From the NCBI RefSeq assembly GCF_036850765.1, contig NC_089498.1:55355795-55419794 (forward strand): a DNA stretch of 64,000 nt. Direction: 5' to 3'. The first letter of the stretch is position 1. The number at the start of each line of letters is the position of its first letter. The notes under the pieces are model-generated. The model made no database searches. It was not told where the DNA came from and saw nothing but the letters and a program-made list of their open reading frames with translations. Shown here piece by piece: positions 47,669 through 60,087 of this stretch. This stretch comes from Saccopteryx bilineata. Its lineage: Eukaryota > Chordata > Mammalia > Chiroptera > Emballonuridae. The position numbers were made by a program, and so were the translations under genes.

Positions 47669-47848
47669 ACTGAGAGCCTTCTCTTTGGAACTCTGACAGG
47701 TCTTGGTGTACTCTCAACTACTGGGAGCCACTAAGAATAAAGAAAGCAACATGGATAATCACAAAGGTTTGAGAAACAACAAAAAGTGGCCAGGCTAAAG
47801 CTTCCCTTCCTACCTAAGACCACTCTGTGAAGACTGGGAGAGATGGCT

Positions 47849-48839
47849 TGTAAAGCCAATGGCCACAGCCTCCATCACAGCCACCTGGCCTGTGCAGGTT
47901 CACATTTGATTTGGACAGACAGTAATAAAACAATGGAGCCAAGAACTGGTGGGCCATTACCTGTAACCCTAGCTTGCACTCGGTGGGCAAGAAATATACA
48001 CAATAGGAAAACACTTCCCTTTCCATTCAGGGCTCTCCAAACCACTGACTTATCTGAGTTTCCTAGAATCAAAGGTTTTTACCTCACCAGCCTTATTCAA
48101 CTCTGTTCCTCAAATCCTCTCTGCACAAACTCTGCACAAACTGGCTTCTCCTTCAGCACTCCGCCATCTTGGCTGCTTCTCCTCTCCTCCATGTGGCCCT
48201 TCTCTGCTATCCTCCAGCATGGGCTCCTCTGCCTCCTTTTATAGTGTAGAAATCAAAACCTTTAATCCAATATACAAACAAGGAAGTCTCTGATACAAAG
48301 CCACTTACCTGAGGTACAAATAGGATTCCTCATAAGAGTGCACCACTCCACATCATGCAACAGTTAAGGGCAGGGGTCCTCAAACTACAGCCCGCGGGCT
48401 GCATGTGGCCCCCTGAGGCCATTTATCTGGTGCACTTCTGGAAGGGGCACTTCTTTCATTGGTGGTCAGTGAAAGGAGCATAGTTCCCATAGAAATACTG
48501 GTCAGTTTTTTAATTTAAATTTACTTGTTCTTTATTTTAAATATTTTATTTGTTCCTGTTTTGTTTTTTTACTTTAAAATAAGATATGTGCAGTGTGCAT
48601 AGGGACTTGTTCATAGTTTTTTTTATAGTCCGGCCCTCCAACAGTCTGAGGGACAGTGAACTGGCTCCCTGTGTAAAAAGTTTGGGGACCCCTGGTCAAG
48701 GGTGTGAGGAAAAGCTTAGGTTTAAAACTAAGCCCTAGGCTATAAGGACCTTGCCTGCTTACAGCCTGTCCCCCACACACAATGCAAACTATAAGTAAGC
48801 AAACATATACATCATATTTGCAAACTTATTTGACCCACA
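47849..48839 (-). mobile_element. Solo LTR with 5-bp duplication, carrying an hAT
   Basis: Complete minus-strand LTR of the clustered family, TGTAAAGCC to GACCCACA, with TGGCT on both sides (47844-47848, 48840-48844). It gives the uninterrupted form of the L1-B target site. Confidence 0.9.
48371..48694. mobile_element. Non-autonomous hAT element
   Basis: 324 bp with 16-bp inverted ends CAGGGGTCCTCAAACT and AGTTTGGGGACCCCTG (one mismatch). 8-bp duplication GTTAAGGG / GTCAAGGG (48363-48370, 48695-48702). The interior is AT-rich and has no transposase. Same family as 12324-12497, but with a longer interior. Confidence 0.93.
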
Positions 48840-48901
48840 TGGCTGTTTTTTATTTTTAAAGTAGAGAAACCAACACAGAGTCAAGAGAAATGGAGAGACA
48901 G

Positions 48902-49796
48902 TGTTGGTCACATAAGTTTGTAAATATGATGTAGATGTTTGCTCACTTTTAGTTTGCATTGGGTGTGGGGGACAGGCTGTAGCTGGCAGGATCCTTAAAG
49001 CATAAGGCTTAGTTTTAAGACTAAGCCTTTTCCACCTTTTTAATACTAAGATCTTCTCAACACTAAGCTTTTCCCCACACCTTTGACTGTTGCATGATGT
49101 GGGGTAGTGCACTCTTATGAGGAATCCTATTTGTGCCTCAGATAATTGACTTTGAATCAGAGACTTCCTTATTTGTATATTGGCTTAAATGTTTTGATTT
49201 CTACGCTATAAAATGGGGCAGACCAGAGGCTCACTCTCTCAGTTTCTTTAATAAGTATCAAAGAGGAGAAGCAGCCAAGATGGCAGAGTGCTGAAGGAGT
49301 AGCCAGTTTGTGCAGAGTTTGTTCAGAGAGAAGGAGATGGGGAACAGAGTTGAATAAAGCTGGTGAGGTAGAAACCTTTATTTTTATTTTTATTTTTTTA
49401 TAGAGACAGAGAGTGAGTCAGAGAGAGGGATAAACAGGGACAGACAGACAGGAATGGAGAGAGATGAGAAGCATCAATCATTAGTTTTTCATTGCGCGTG
49501 CAACACCTTAGTTGTTCATTGATTGCTTTCTCATATGTGCCTTGACTGCGGGCCTTCAGCAGACCGAGTAACCCCTTGCTGGAGCCAGTGACCTTGGGCT
49601 CAAGCTGGTGGAATGTTTGCTTAAACCAGATGAGCCCGTGCTCAAGTTGGCGACCTCGGGGTCTTGAATCTGAGTCCTCTGCATCCCAGTCCGACGCTCT
49701 ATCCACTGCGCCACCACCCGGTCAGGCAGAAACCTTTGATTCTAGGAATACTGGAATGAGTCAGTGGCTTTGGGAGCCCTGAATAGAAAGGGAAGT
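48902..49796 (+). mobile_element. LTR, plus strand, 3'-truncated
   Basis: Begins TGTTGGTCACATAAG and runs through the CTATAAAATGGGG promoter box (about 49209) to GAATAGAAAGGGAAGT, where the next LTR starts. The last fifth is missing. A SINE-B (49380-49727) interrupts it. Confidence 0.85.
49380..49727 (-). mobile_element. SINE-B copy in the LTR
   Basis: Minus-strand SINE-B, near full length (head CACTGCGCCACCACCCGG). AGAAACCTTT duplicated (49370-49379, 49728-49737). Confidence 0.93.
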
Positions 49797-50467
49797 TGTG
49801 GGTCAAATAAGTTTGCAAATATGATATATATGTTTGCTCACTTATAGTTTGCATTGGGTGTGGGGGACAGGCTGTAAACAGGCAGGGTCCTTATAGTCTA
49901 ATGCTTAGTTTTAAGCCTAAGCTTTTCCCACACCCTTGACTGGGGTGGGAATGATAGGGGTTGGTGCACTCTTATGAGGAATCCCATTCATGCCTCAGAT
50001 AAGTGGCTTTGTATCAAAGACTTCCTAATTTGTACAGTGTATTGACTTAAAGGTTTTGATTTCTACACTACAAAATGGGGCAGACCGGGGGCTCTCTCTC
50101 TATCTTGGTTCCTGAAATTAGCATTGCATAGAAAAGGTAGCCAAGAATGCAGAGTGCTGAAGGAGAAGCCAGTTTGTGCAGAGTTTGTTCATAGAGAAGG
50201 AGATGGGGAACAAACGTAAATAAGGTTGGTGAGGTAGAAACCTTTAATTCTAGGAAAACTCGGATAAGTCAGTGACTTGGGAGCCCTGAATGGAAAGGGA
50301 AGTGTTTCCTCCCTATGTGTATTTCTTGCCCACCTGGTGCAAGCTAGGATTAAAGGTAATGGCTCACCAGTTCTTGGCTCCATTATTTTATTACTGTCTG
50401 TCTGAATCAAACCTGAACCTGTGTTGGCCAGGCAGCTGTAATAGTGGCCATGGCTACTGGCTTTACA
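49797..50467 (+). mobile_element. LTR, plus strand, full length
   Basis: TGTGGGTCAAATAAG to GGCTTTACA, 671 bp. It abuts the truncated LTR without spacer. Flanks GAAGT and TGCAT do not match, so this is a rearranged, not a simple, insertion. Confidence 0.9.
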
Positions 50468-50947
50468 TGCATGATGATGAAATATTTGTCTATAACCCAC
50501 TAGGAATATCAAATAATTTTTAGATATACATCATATTTTCTTTATAATTTTTTAAATCTGAGTTTTAGCTGCAAATGTTAACAAAAGAGATTGTGGACTT
50601 GATTTATTCTACAGCATCATCTTCTAAATACCTTTTGTCATCTTTATCTTTAAATGTGCATGATGGACTCAACTGAATTATCAATCCACAGAATTCCTAA
50701 ATTACTCTGTGAATAATTCACATGATATATCACGAATATTACTATCTGTGGGTCTTTTTATTGCAAATCATTAGCCCTGAGTTATGACTATTATAGTAAG
50801 AGACATAAACAAGAAATTAAAAGTTTGCTTTAAGAATAAATCTTCTACTCTGAGAAGTATGCTCTAGGGTATTATTATGAAATTTTAATCATTTATTAGT
50901 CTTTTTCCCTTGTTTACTTTATAGTCTAGCATAGATTACATTTTTTT

Positions 50948-51348
50948 TTTTGTTTTTTTAGATGGAGAAAGGAACAGAGATACAAAAAGGAGGAAGGATA
51001 AGAAGCATCAAGTCTTCGTTGCAGTACCTTAGTTGTTCATTATTTGCTTTCTCATATGTGCCTTGACTGGGGGACTGCAGTACAGTGAATGACCCCTTGC
51101 TCAAGTCATCATTCTTGAGTTCAATCCAGCAACCTCGGGCTTCAAGCCAGTGACCTTTGGGCTCAAGCTAGCGACCCTGGGCTTATGTCTATGATCACAT
51201 GCTCAAGTTAGCTACCCCATTCTCAAGCTGGTAAGACCGTGCTCAAGCTAGATGAGCCATTGCTCAAGCCAGCAACCACATAATTTTGATCCTGCGTCCT
51301 CTGCATCCCAGTCTGACGCTCTGTCCACTGCATCACTGCTTGGTCAGG
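50948..51348 (-). mobile_element. Long SINE-B copy with internal repeats
   Basis: Minus-strand SINE-B whose centre has at least six imperfect units of about 20 bases of the CTCAAGCYAGCGACC type. TACATTTTTTT on both sides (about 50937, 51349). Confidence 0.85.
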
Positions 51349-51381
51349 CTACATTTTTTTCAATGTCTGACTTAATATGTG

Positions 51382-51726
51382 TTTTTTTTCTTTTTTTTTT
51401 TTAATACAGAGACAGAGAGAGAGAGTCAGAGAGAGGTATAGACAGGGACAGACAGACAGGAACAAAGAGAGATAAAAAACATTAATCATTAGTTTTTCAT
51501 TGTGACACTTTGGTTGTTCATTGATTGCTTTCTCTTATGTGCCTTGACCGTGGGCCATCAGCAGACTGAGTAACCCCTTGCTTGAGCCAGTGACCTTGGG
51601 TCCAAGCTGGTGGGTTTTGCTCAAACCAGATGAGCCTGTGCTCAAGCTGGCGCCCTCAGGGTGTCAAACCTGGGTCCTCCGCATCCCAGTCCAATGCCCT
51701 ATCCACTGTGCCACTGCCTGGTCAGG
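51382..51726 (-). mobile_element. SINE-B copy
   Basis: Minus strand. 15-bp duplication CTGACTTAATATGTG / CTGACTTAATACGTG (51367-51381, 51727-51741). Confidence 0.93.
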
Positions 51727-51741
51727 CTGACTTAATACGTG

Positions 51742-53790
51742 GTTTCTAAAAGAAGATGTGAACTCTATTTATACTGGGTGTAGATACATTGAAATTAGCT
51801 ACTGATTATGTTCTGGAGAAAAAAAAAATATGTTCCCTGGTAAGGTTGGCATGTTTTTTGGCAAATAAACTTCTTAATGAATTGAAACATTATCACGTGG
51901 AAATCATCTATTCTCTTTGCAGTATGGGGTAGTTGAGATTCATACACAATTATTTGGGACTGTTATATAAAGATTGGAGGCAGTGAGATCCTTTGACATC
52001 AACGTTTTCACTGGAAAAGGGACAAATCATTTTCCATCTAACTCAAGAAGTGGGATAGGGCCAGCACCTATATAGACTACCATAGAAGTTAATTTGCTTA
52101 AGACCTAAAGACTTCACCTCCATAAAACTGATAGAAAATATCCCAAAACTATTGTCCCAAAGGCGTTTCATATAGCTTCAAAGTATATTAAAAAAAAGTA
52201 TGGTCACAAGTGGCAATTATAGAAAATTTTGCCCTTAATTCTTAGTTCCCTTAATCTTCAACCAACCCTTTAGAAACTAGAAGTTTTATTCACAGCAGAC
52301 TTTGTTATCCCTGGAAATGCATCTAGAAAACAAAACAAAACAAAAAACTCTTAAGCAATTTATACCTGACAACATAATTTGTCTCACACTTTAAGCCATG
52401 ATCCTTACTGAGCCCTATGTACTGATCCTTGACCACAGCAGCTAGTTATGTTTACCCCTAACCAATCCATGTGATGCTGATTCCAGAAGGCTAATTCTTA
52501 GTTCTAAGCATACCAGCTTAATCAAATGACCTTTTGTTGATCCTAGAAATAATTTCAGAAATACTACAGTGTCTGAAAGTGCTCTTTTTTTGGATGTCTG
52601 ATGTATGGCAATCCCTAGGTGTCTCTGCTATGTAAATAATCAACATCAAAAGAAACATAATGATTAAAACTGCTCTGGCAGATCCTGGACTTTATCCTAA
52701 TAGGTTTAAATGAATCTCTTAATGTATCTTTTCCTGGTCCTGAATGCTGCTTTTTCATCCTTGAAACTGAAGAAAAGTGCTGACATGATCCTCTGTGGAC
52801 CTTACCAGGAAAGGGACGTCAGAACTAACCTGCAGACCTGAAGTGTCCGTTTTCTGTACAGAGATTGTCACCCACTCATCACTTTGCACTGGGGGTTTAG
52901 TGAACCATGAGTTTCCCTCTGCATCCCTATCACATTAGCGACTTAAATAAGCGTGCATTATTTAATATAAAAAAGTCATGAAGTAATTTTTTAGAGTAAT
53001 ATAACATTAAAGACAAATTAAATCATAGATATAAGTTAATGGAAATCCTAAATTTAACAGCAAATAAAAAATTATAATGCTTTAAAAGATTTTCAGTAGA
53101 TCTTTCACTTATTAGCAGCTGAATTAGAGTTATAATCTAAAATTTCTAATCCTTAAATCTAGTGATTCCTCATAAAATATTATTTTATTTGATTTAACTA
53201 TCTCTTAAAGTTTTATTTTACACATAACTCTTCCACTCTTAGAGTATCCTTGTTTTTCCTTATTTGTATAGCTATCATGAGACCATTTTAAATCTATTCT
53301 CTGTCCCTTCCTTCAGGGCCTAGTTTTCAGATCTGGGTTTGGGAAGCAGCAATGCCTATCAAACTGGAATCATTTCTTCTAAGCTGCACTCTATTTTTAC
53401 AGTTTATTTTCTGATGTTCTATAAGATTACATTTCCTATGATCAGATGGAAACCTTCTTTTGAACATCAGCATGGGATTGTAATGACATCAGTAACTAGA
53501 ACAATCAGATGCACTTGCCATTTTCACATTGTTATTCTTTTATAAGTTATACAAATATCTGTAGCTAAGTAATAACAATACTATTATTCTTTGTTTAGCT
53601 TTTTAATTCTTTTTGATAAAATAATTATGTATATGTAGATAAATGTATATTTAAATATCTCCTGTGAGATATTTACAATAAGTAACATCTCTTGTGGTGA
53701 GCGACATAACATTATTACATATTTTAATTTCAAAATAGGACAGCTTACTTGAAAACAATTAACTACTGAATAATTTTACATACAGAATAA
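51742..53790. other. AT-rich stretch, one unassigned moderately GC-rich part
   Basis: 52200-52960 has a somewhat different base composition (GACCTTACCAGGAAAGGGAC, CTGCAGACCTGAAG) and could be an old LTR, but I see no ends or duplication. The rest shows nothing. Confidence 0.35.
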
Positions 53791-53802
53791 GAAAATAAAA
53801 TG

Positions 53803-54171
53803 AGCCCTGGCTGGTTGGCTCAGTAGTAGAATATTGGCCTCGGTGTGTGGATGTCCCTGGTTTGATTTTGAGTCAGGGCACAGAGGTGAAGCAAATATTT
53901 GATTCTCCACCCCTCTGCCTCCTCTTCTTTCTCTATCTCTTCCACCTCTGCAGCCATGGCTCAATTGGTTCCAGTGTATCCGCCCAAGGTGCTGAGGATG
54001 GCTCAGTAGAGCTTCTGTCTCAGGTGCTAAAAATAGCATGGTTGTGAGCATGGCCTTTAATGGGCAGAGCATTAGCCCCAGATGGGGCTGCCAGGTGGAT
54101 CCCAGTCAAAGTGAATGTGGGAGTATGTCTCCCTATCTACCCTCCTCTCACTTGAATAAGAGGGGAAAAAA
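53803..54171 (+). mobile_element. SINE-A, old diverged copy
   Basis: Head GCCCTGGCTGGTTGGCTCAG, B-box decayed (GGTTTGATTTTG). The body contains CATGGCTCAATTGG as in the copies at 1908 and 58187. AAATAAAATG flanks it. Confidence 0.88.
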
Positions 54172-54182
54172 TAAATAAAATG

Positions 54183-56080
54183 GAAGGACCATAATGGAAT
54201 AATTCCTTTTTTAGTATTTTCCTCTTAGTTTTAAAAGAGCTTTAAGCATGTGGACTTATGTAATATGGGATAGTAGTATGGTAATTAAGTCAACATGGCC
54301 ACAGATTAGGAGTGTAGCATTGTTCCTAAGGGTAAACCCCCTTTCTATTATCTTCTATGTATGTCTGAACTGGATTCATCACACCACATTTTTTTATGGA
54401 TTTCCCTCACCTTATCATTTTCTTCCATAGGAAGGAATATGAAGCTATTTCTGTTTGTAAAGACAATTTATTATCACTCATTTATATCTTACTCTTCTCC
54501 AAATTAATATTATTAAATCTCAAATCTAAGTACTAATAGTTCATTTCCAATACAACGAACATAATCCTTTCATATTTGTCCTTCCCAACCACACTTTTTA
54601 TATCTTTTTTTCTCCTTTCTTTTCCCTCCTGTCCCTAGAAACAGAATTAAACTTACTTCTCAAACTTCCATTTTCTTTCTAAAAAATTTTAAACTCCTTT
54701 CTATACATTGTCCTTTTGTTCATAAAACCTTTTAGTTGAAATTCATTAGTTTGTATGTGTACTTAACTGAGAAATGATTTGCCAAGTTCCACAGTTTGCA
54801 GCTCATGACCCAATTCTATCTTTTCTAGTTTCCAACCAGGTAGGTTTCATATATCAATCAAATATAGAGACTGACATTTCTTGAGTGACAACTGTGTCCC
54901 TCATATGCTTGTGGTGTAGACATCATTTTACAAAGAAAGGTTAAGTAATTTGCAAACTTGGAATGATTAAGCAATTTGCTCAAGTTCACAAGACCAACAA
55001 ATATATAATAGTTACAAAAATCTGAAATGTTATTCATATTTCTCTCATATTATGTGAAAGTCTTAGTGTTTTAAATCCTAACTAATGTGATTTCTCTGGT
55101 CTTTTAATACATTGGTCATAATTTTCAGCATGCATCCCCATTAGTTGATGAATTTTATAAACTATAACATCTTAGACATAACACATGGCTCCTCCTATGA
55201 TCTGATCAGGGCCTAGGCAAAAATAATTTATATCTTCAATAGTTTTAAATAATATATATTTATTAAACTTACCATTATTTTTCTTATCTTTCTCCAGTGA
55301 AGACTTAACAATTTTGTCTAATATATTTGTTATTTTGTCAGTATATTAATATTTTGTCTAATGTGTAATTTTTTTTTGTTTAGTCTCAGAACATTATTTT
55401 CTTAAATTCACTCTATGAGTAATTGAATTTCCTGTACTTTTATCACATACATTGTTTTTAAGGCACTTCTCCTTAATACTTTCCATACGGAATTGATTTA
55501 TTAAGCCCAAGTATAGCATCTTCCCATTAATAAAGTTGTTATGTAGAATACAACACTATATTCTATATTCTAACATTTTAACCAAATTTAGTCAGTCTGA
55601 CTTATTTATTTTACAGTATTTTTTAAGAGTTCTGTGTATCCTTTTTCCTTAACCTAAAAAATAATTACTGAAATAACTGTAATTTTATTTTTTCTTAAAG
55701 GTTTTAAAATCCATCCTTCCCTGTAACATTCATCTCTGTTTCTCTGGAGTAACAGATTATGGAATCGAAGCAGGTGCAGATTTAAATAGTCTTTATAGTT
55801 ACTTCTTGCAGGATATCAGATTTTAGTGTGGCTTTAGAACATTACATGAAGTATATTTAACATATACTTTTAAGTGTAACCCTGATAGAACTGGCTACAG
55901 TGACAATAAGTTATATAAATGTCAAGTAGCTTAGAGAGTCAATTTTCCCAAGAACTGAATATGTAACAACTTTGAAAAAATCCTCAGAGATAGAAAACAT
56001 AAAATTCTGTACTAGTTCTATGTCTTTTTTATATTGCATTTACTTTGTGTAAAAATCAGATTTAAACAATTAGTTGTTTT
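54183..56080. other. AT-rich stretch, nothing recognised
   Basis: No supported gene or repeat. Confidence 0.4.
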
Positions 56081-56084
56081 TTTA

Positions 56085-56779
56085 TTTGTTAATGAAAGCC
56101 ATTCTAGCAGGTGTGAGTAGTTATCTCATTGTGGTTTTAATTTGCATTTCTTTATAATTAGTGACATTGAGCATTTTTTCATATACCTATTTGCCATCTG
56201 TATGTCCTCTTTGCAGAAGTGTCTATTCAGGTCCTTTGCCCATTTTTAAATCAGATTGTTTGTTTTCCTGGTGTTGAGTTTTAGAAGTTCTTTATAAATT
56301 TTGGTTATTAACCCCTTATCAGACACATTAGTGAATATGTTCTCCCATTGAGTAATTTGTCCTTTTATTTTGATATTGATGTCTTTTGATGTACAAAAGC
56401 ATTTTGGTTTGATATAGTTCCATTTATTTATTTTGTCCCTTATTTCACTTGCCCATGGAGGTATATCAGCAAAAATATTGCTATGAGAGATGTCGGAGAG
56501 TATACTGCCTATAGTTTCTTATACTTTTTTTATGGTTTTGTGACTTACATTTAAATATTTTATCCATGCTAAGTTTGTTTTTGTGAATGGTGTAAGTTAG
56601 TAATCTAGTTTCATTTTTTTGCATGTACCTGTCCAATTTTCCCAACCCATTTATTAAAGATACTGTATTTACTCCATTGTATACTCTTGCCCCCTTTGGC
56701 AAATATTAATTGACCATAAAGGCGTGGGTTTATTTCTGTGTTCTCTGTTCTGTTCTATTGATCTGTATGCCTGTTCAAG
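56085..56779 (-). mobile_element. L1 ORF2 internal fragment, minus strand
   Basis: The minus strand reads L1 ORF2 C-terminal text (landmarks CAGGCATACAGATCAATAGA, AATGGGAGAACATATTC, AAAACCACAATGAGATAA) but ends before the 3'UTR. Stops and indels throughout. No poly(A), no duplication found. Confidence 0.82.
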
Positions 56780-57022
56780 CAAAATCTTATCAACTGCAGT
56801 AATTATACACATAGTATAATAGAAATACCTAAAGTATTTCACTTACTTTTATATTTTCTAATTTCCTATATTCTTATCATTAATGTTTGTGAAGACATGT
56901 TTAAACCATATAGTTCAAAAAATTTTTGTTTTAATATTTTATAGAAGATCAAGGTTAAATTAATATTTATCTCATTAATTAGGATTTTTTTATAAATGAC
57001 CATAGCAGGCTTTGAAATAGGG

Positions 57023-57044
<22 letters not shown>

Positions 57045-57056
<12 letters not shown>

Positions 57057-57209
57057 TATTCTTTAGATAGAGGAGAAAGAGAGAGAGAGAGAGAGGAAAG
57101 AAGGGGGAGAAGTGGAAAGCATCAATTCATAGTAGTTGCTTCCTGTATGGACCGGTGAGCTCAGTATTCTAGGTTGACATTTTATTAACTGTGCCATCAC
57201 AGGTCAGGC
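57045..57209 (-). mobile_element. SINE-C copy, diverged
   Basis: Minus-strand SINE-C (GTGCCATCACAGGTCAGGC head at right, GA-rich body). A (CT)n run precedes it, so the CT and GA blocks form an inverted pair at about 57027-57095. Confidence 0.7.
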
Positions 57210-57235
57210 AGGGTTCCCATTTTTAAGATTTATTT

Positions 57236-57595
57236 ATTTTGTGTGTGTGAGAGAGAGGGGTACCAATAGGGACAGACAGGCAGGAAGTGAAAGAGATGAG
57301 AAGCATCAACTTATTGTTGCAGTACTTTAATTGTAAGCATTAATTGCTTTCTCATATGTGCCTTGACTGGAGGGTGGGGAGGGTAGAGCAAAGCGAGTGA
57401 CCCCTTGCTCAAGCCAGCTACCTTGGGTTCAAAGTAGTGACCTGGGCTTCAAGCCAGTAACTTTCTGGCCCAAGTCAACAACCATGGGGTCATGTCAATG
57501 ATCTTACACTCAATCCTGTGACTTTGAGGTTTGAAACCTGGGTCCTCCTTGTCCCTGTCCAATGCTCTATCCACTACGCCACTGCCTGGTCAGAC
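57236..57595 (-). mobile_element. Long SINE-B copy
   Basis: Minus strand with several CAAGCCAG-type units. AAGATTTATTT duplicated (57225-57235, 57596-57606). Confidence 0.88.
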
Positions 57596-57606
57596 AAGAT
57601 TTATTT

Positions 57607-58170
57607 TTTTAAAAAATCATATAAATATTTCATTGTTGCTGTTATATAAGATACCTAAGTAAGTCATTTTTTAAAAAAATAAGATCAGAATCAGGGTAGA
57701 GAATAGGTATATTTCATATACAAAGGGGACTAAAGCATTGAAGGTGTAAATACTGTAGGGTAAGAAGAGGGAGATTTAGAGCTGTATTTGTGAAGCTTCA
57801 TTATTTATGATAGACTGTGTTAGAGGCAAAGTTAGAATTGGCACTGACCCTCATTCAAACTTTCAGTAAAAAGGAAAGCTGTGGAGTTGTTTAAGACGCT
57901 GTATGAAGGATATAACTAAATTTTGAGTGATATTTCATTTGTAGTAATTTCTAACAATGTCAAAAATGTGGCAATTATGTTTGAATTGCTGTCTAATTGG
58001 ACTTAGTTAAATAAGCTATTATATTTAAAGCTGTCCTTAATAAATTCTCTTTTCAAAACCATCATGCTAATGTAGATCAGTACAAATCCAGAAAAGAATT
58101 TTCAGAGGATGGGCAGCTCCAATAAAGTCTAAAAAGAGCTATATATTCACTAACAGGTCTGAAGCTTTTT
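57607..58170. other. AT-rich stretch, nothing recognised
   Basis: No supported gene or repeat. Confidence 0.4.
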
Positions 58171-58186
58171 AGAAATAGAAAGATGT

Positions 58187-58570
58187 GGATCTGGCTGGCT
58201 CAGTGGTCGAGTGTTAGCCTGGTGTGTGGCTGTCCTGGGATTTATTCTCCATCAGGGCACACAGGAGAAATGACCATCTGCTTCTTTACCCCTTACCCTC
58301 CTTCTCTCTTTCTTTCTCCTTATCTTTCTCTTTTTCTTCCTGATTTCACACCCATGGCTCAATTGGCTCAAGTGAGTTGGCTCCAGGTGCTGAGAATGGC
58401 TTCCTGACCTAAACCTCAGGTACTAAAAATAGCTCAGTTGTGGAGCAATAGTACAATACCCTTGATGGGCATAGCATGGCCCCATAGGGGGCTTGCTGGG
58501 CAGGTCCCTGTCCCGACACATGCTAGAGTCTTTCTCTGCCACCCCTACTCTTACTTAAATAAAAAAATAA
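58187..58570 (+). mobile_element. SINE-A, old diverged copy
   Basis: Diverged head GATCTGGCTGGCTCAGTGG, CATGGCTCAATTGGCTCAAG body, A-rich end. AGAAATAGAAAGATG / AGAAATAGAAATATG flank it (58171-, 58571-). Confidence 0.85.
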
Positions 58571-58948
58571 AGAAATAGAAATATGGTTTGTCATGATACA
58601 TATATATTTATCAATATATCACTTTTCGTATGAGAGAAATAAATACATCAGCAAAATACCTAATAGCTCAGAAAATTAGAAGTCTTGCAAATAGAAGATA
58701 TTGGTGACCACAAAGAGTGCAAAGGAAATTAGATAAGGTAGATCAAAAACAATAAAGAGAGAAAGCATATATAATTATTGTTCCTAATAGATAGTTTTTA
58801 TATATCAAATACCATATATAAAATTGCCAAAGGAAACTAAAAAATACTATTTAACTTTAAGACTTACATAAATAAAAATGAAAGAAATAGGTTACATTAT
58901 GAAATTGCTATAGCAAAACAAAGAGAAATTCTATATAAGGGAGAGATA

Positions 58949-59508
58949 TGTATTAATTATTTATTGCTATGCAATAAGTTACCCCAATACTTAATGACCA
59001 ATGACAAGCTTTTATTATATCTCAGTTTCTATAGGTCAGAAAGTCTTCATTGGGTAAATTTACATCAAGGTGTCTCAGGAAGTTGCAGTCAAACTGTTGA
59101 CTACAGCTGCAGTCTAATCCAAAAGTTTGGTTGGTGTGGTGGTGGAACAGATGCTTATAAATGTACATTAAGGGGCTCAGTCTCTTGCCATCTGTGTGTC
59201 TCCACTGTGCTGCATCACAACATATCAGATGGCTTCTTCCAGAGTGAGCATTTTGAGAAAGAGCAGGAGTGACAACAAAAGTGAGAGAGAGAGAAAGAGA
59301 GAGAGAGGGAAAGCAAAAGCAAGCACCAAAGACAGGTGCCATGATCGCTTTATAAACTAATCTCAGAAGGGGGATTCCATCACATCAGTAATATTCCGTA
59401 TTTTATAATTAATTCAATATATGTAGCCTTAAACCAAGAAGAGATAATTAAGTGTTTTGTAAATACCAGAAGGCAAAGATCATAGGGGACTATCACAGAG
59501 CCTGTCTT
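58949..59508 (+). mobile_element. Old mammal-wide LTR-like repeat
   Basis: TATTTATTGCTATGCAATAAG, CTTTTATTATATCTCAGTTTC, CAAGGTGTCTCAGG, then GATTCCATCACATCAG and AATACCAGAAGGCAAAGATC match in order a common ancient mammalian LTR pattern I know but cannot name with certainty. A (GA)n tract sits at 59281-59307. The 102-codon frame across it is not a gene. Confidence 0.55.
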
Positions 59509-60087
59509 TCATTGCAGACATTCGTGAATATCTCAATTATGCTACAGGCAATCTAATCACTTAAAGAGAGAAAATAAAGCTAGAGGAAGCAACATTAATG
59601 TAGTAGCCTATGAGAGAATAATAAATGTTAAATTTGAATAATAAACAGAAAACTAAGAATATTTAATGCAATAATGTAAAGGATTGGGCACCTGGGATAA
59701 GAAGAGAAGAAAGTTCAGAGCTATTCTAAAGTAACCAATAACAGGTAATATCATTCTATACTTCAGAGGGGCAAGAAAAAGAAAAATTTGGGCAAACCAA
59801 TCCATTTAATGAAACAAGGTTTGAAATTGGATTTATAAAGACCATGAATAAAAAAACTATAGTAATACAAACTGGATAAAATCCAGATGTTTATAAAGAT
59901 TTAGAAAACAAGAAACTTCTCCCCAAAATGTGAATGGACAAAAAATAAAATAAAATAAAAATTGGCAGTTATTTGGATATGAGTTTTGAGAATCACAGAG
60001 CACTTTTAAGAACATCTACCATGCATTAAGCTCTAATGATGTTCTAGACATACTTTTAAATATTTTAGTTTTTTTAAATTTAAACTA

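Larger units (their letters stand above)
46075..47848 (+). mobile_element. Old L1 5'UTR fragment
   Basis: Resembles mammalian L1 5'UTR text: CAGTTTCCTGAACTCATC, AGGGACCTACCGAGTC, GAACAATTCCCTCTGA, TAGCAAACAAATAAACCG, AGGTCTATATCCATATG. Interrupted by a SINE-D (46407) and an LTR (about 47120-47668), and it ends where a solo LTR begins. No ORF1 or ORF2 follows. Confidence 0.6.

Noticed and set aside
58964..59272. 102-codon open frame
   Set aside because: It falls in an old LTR-like repeat and has no domain signature.
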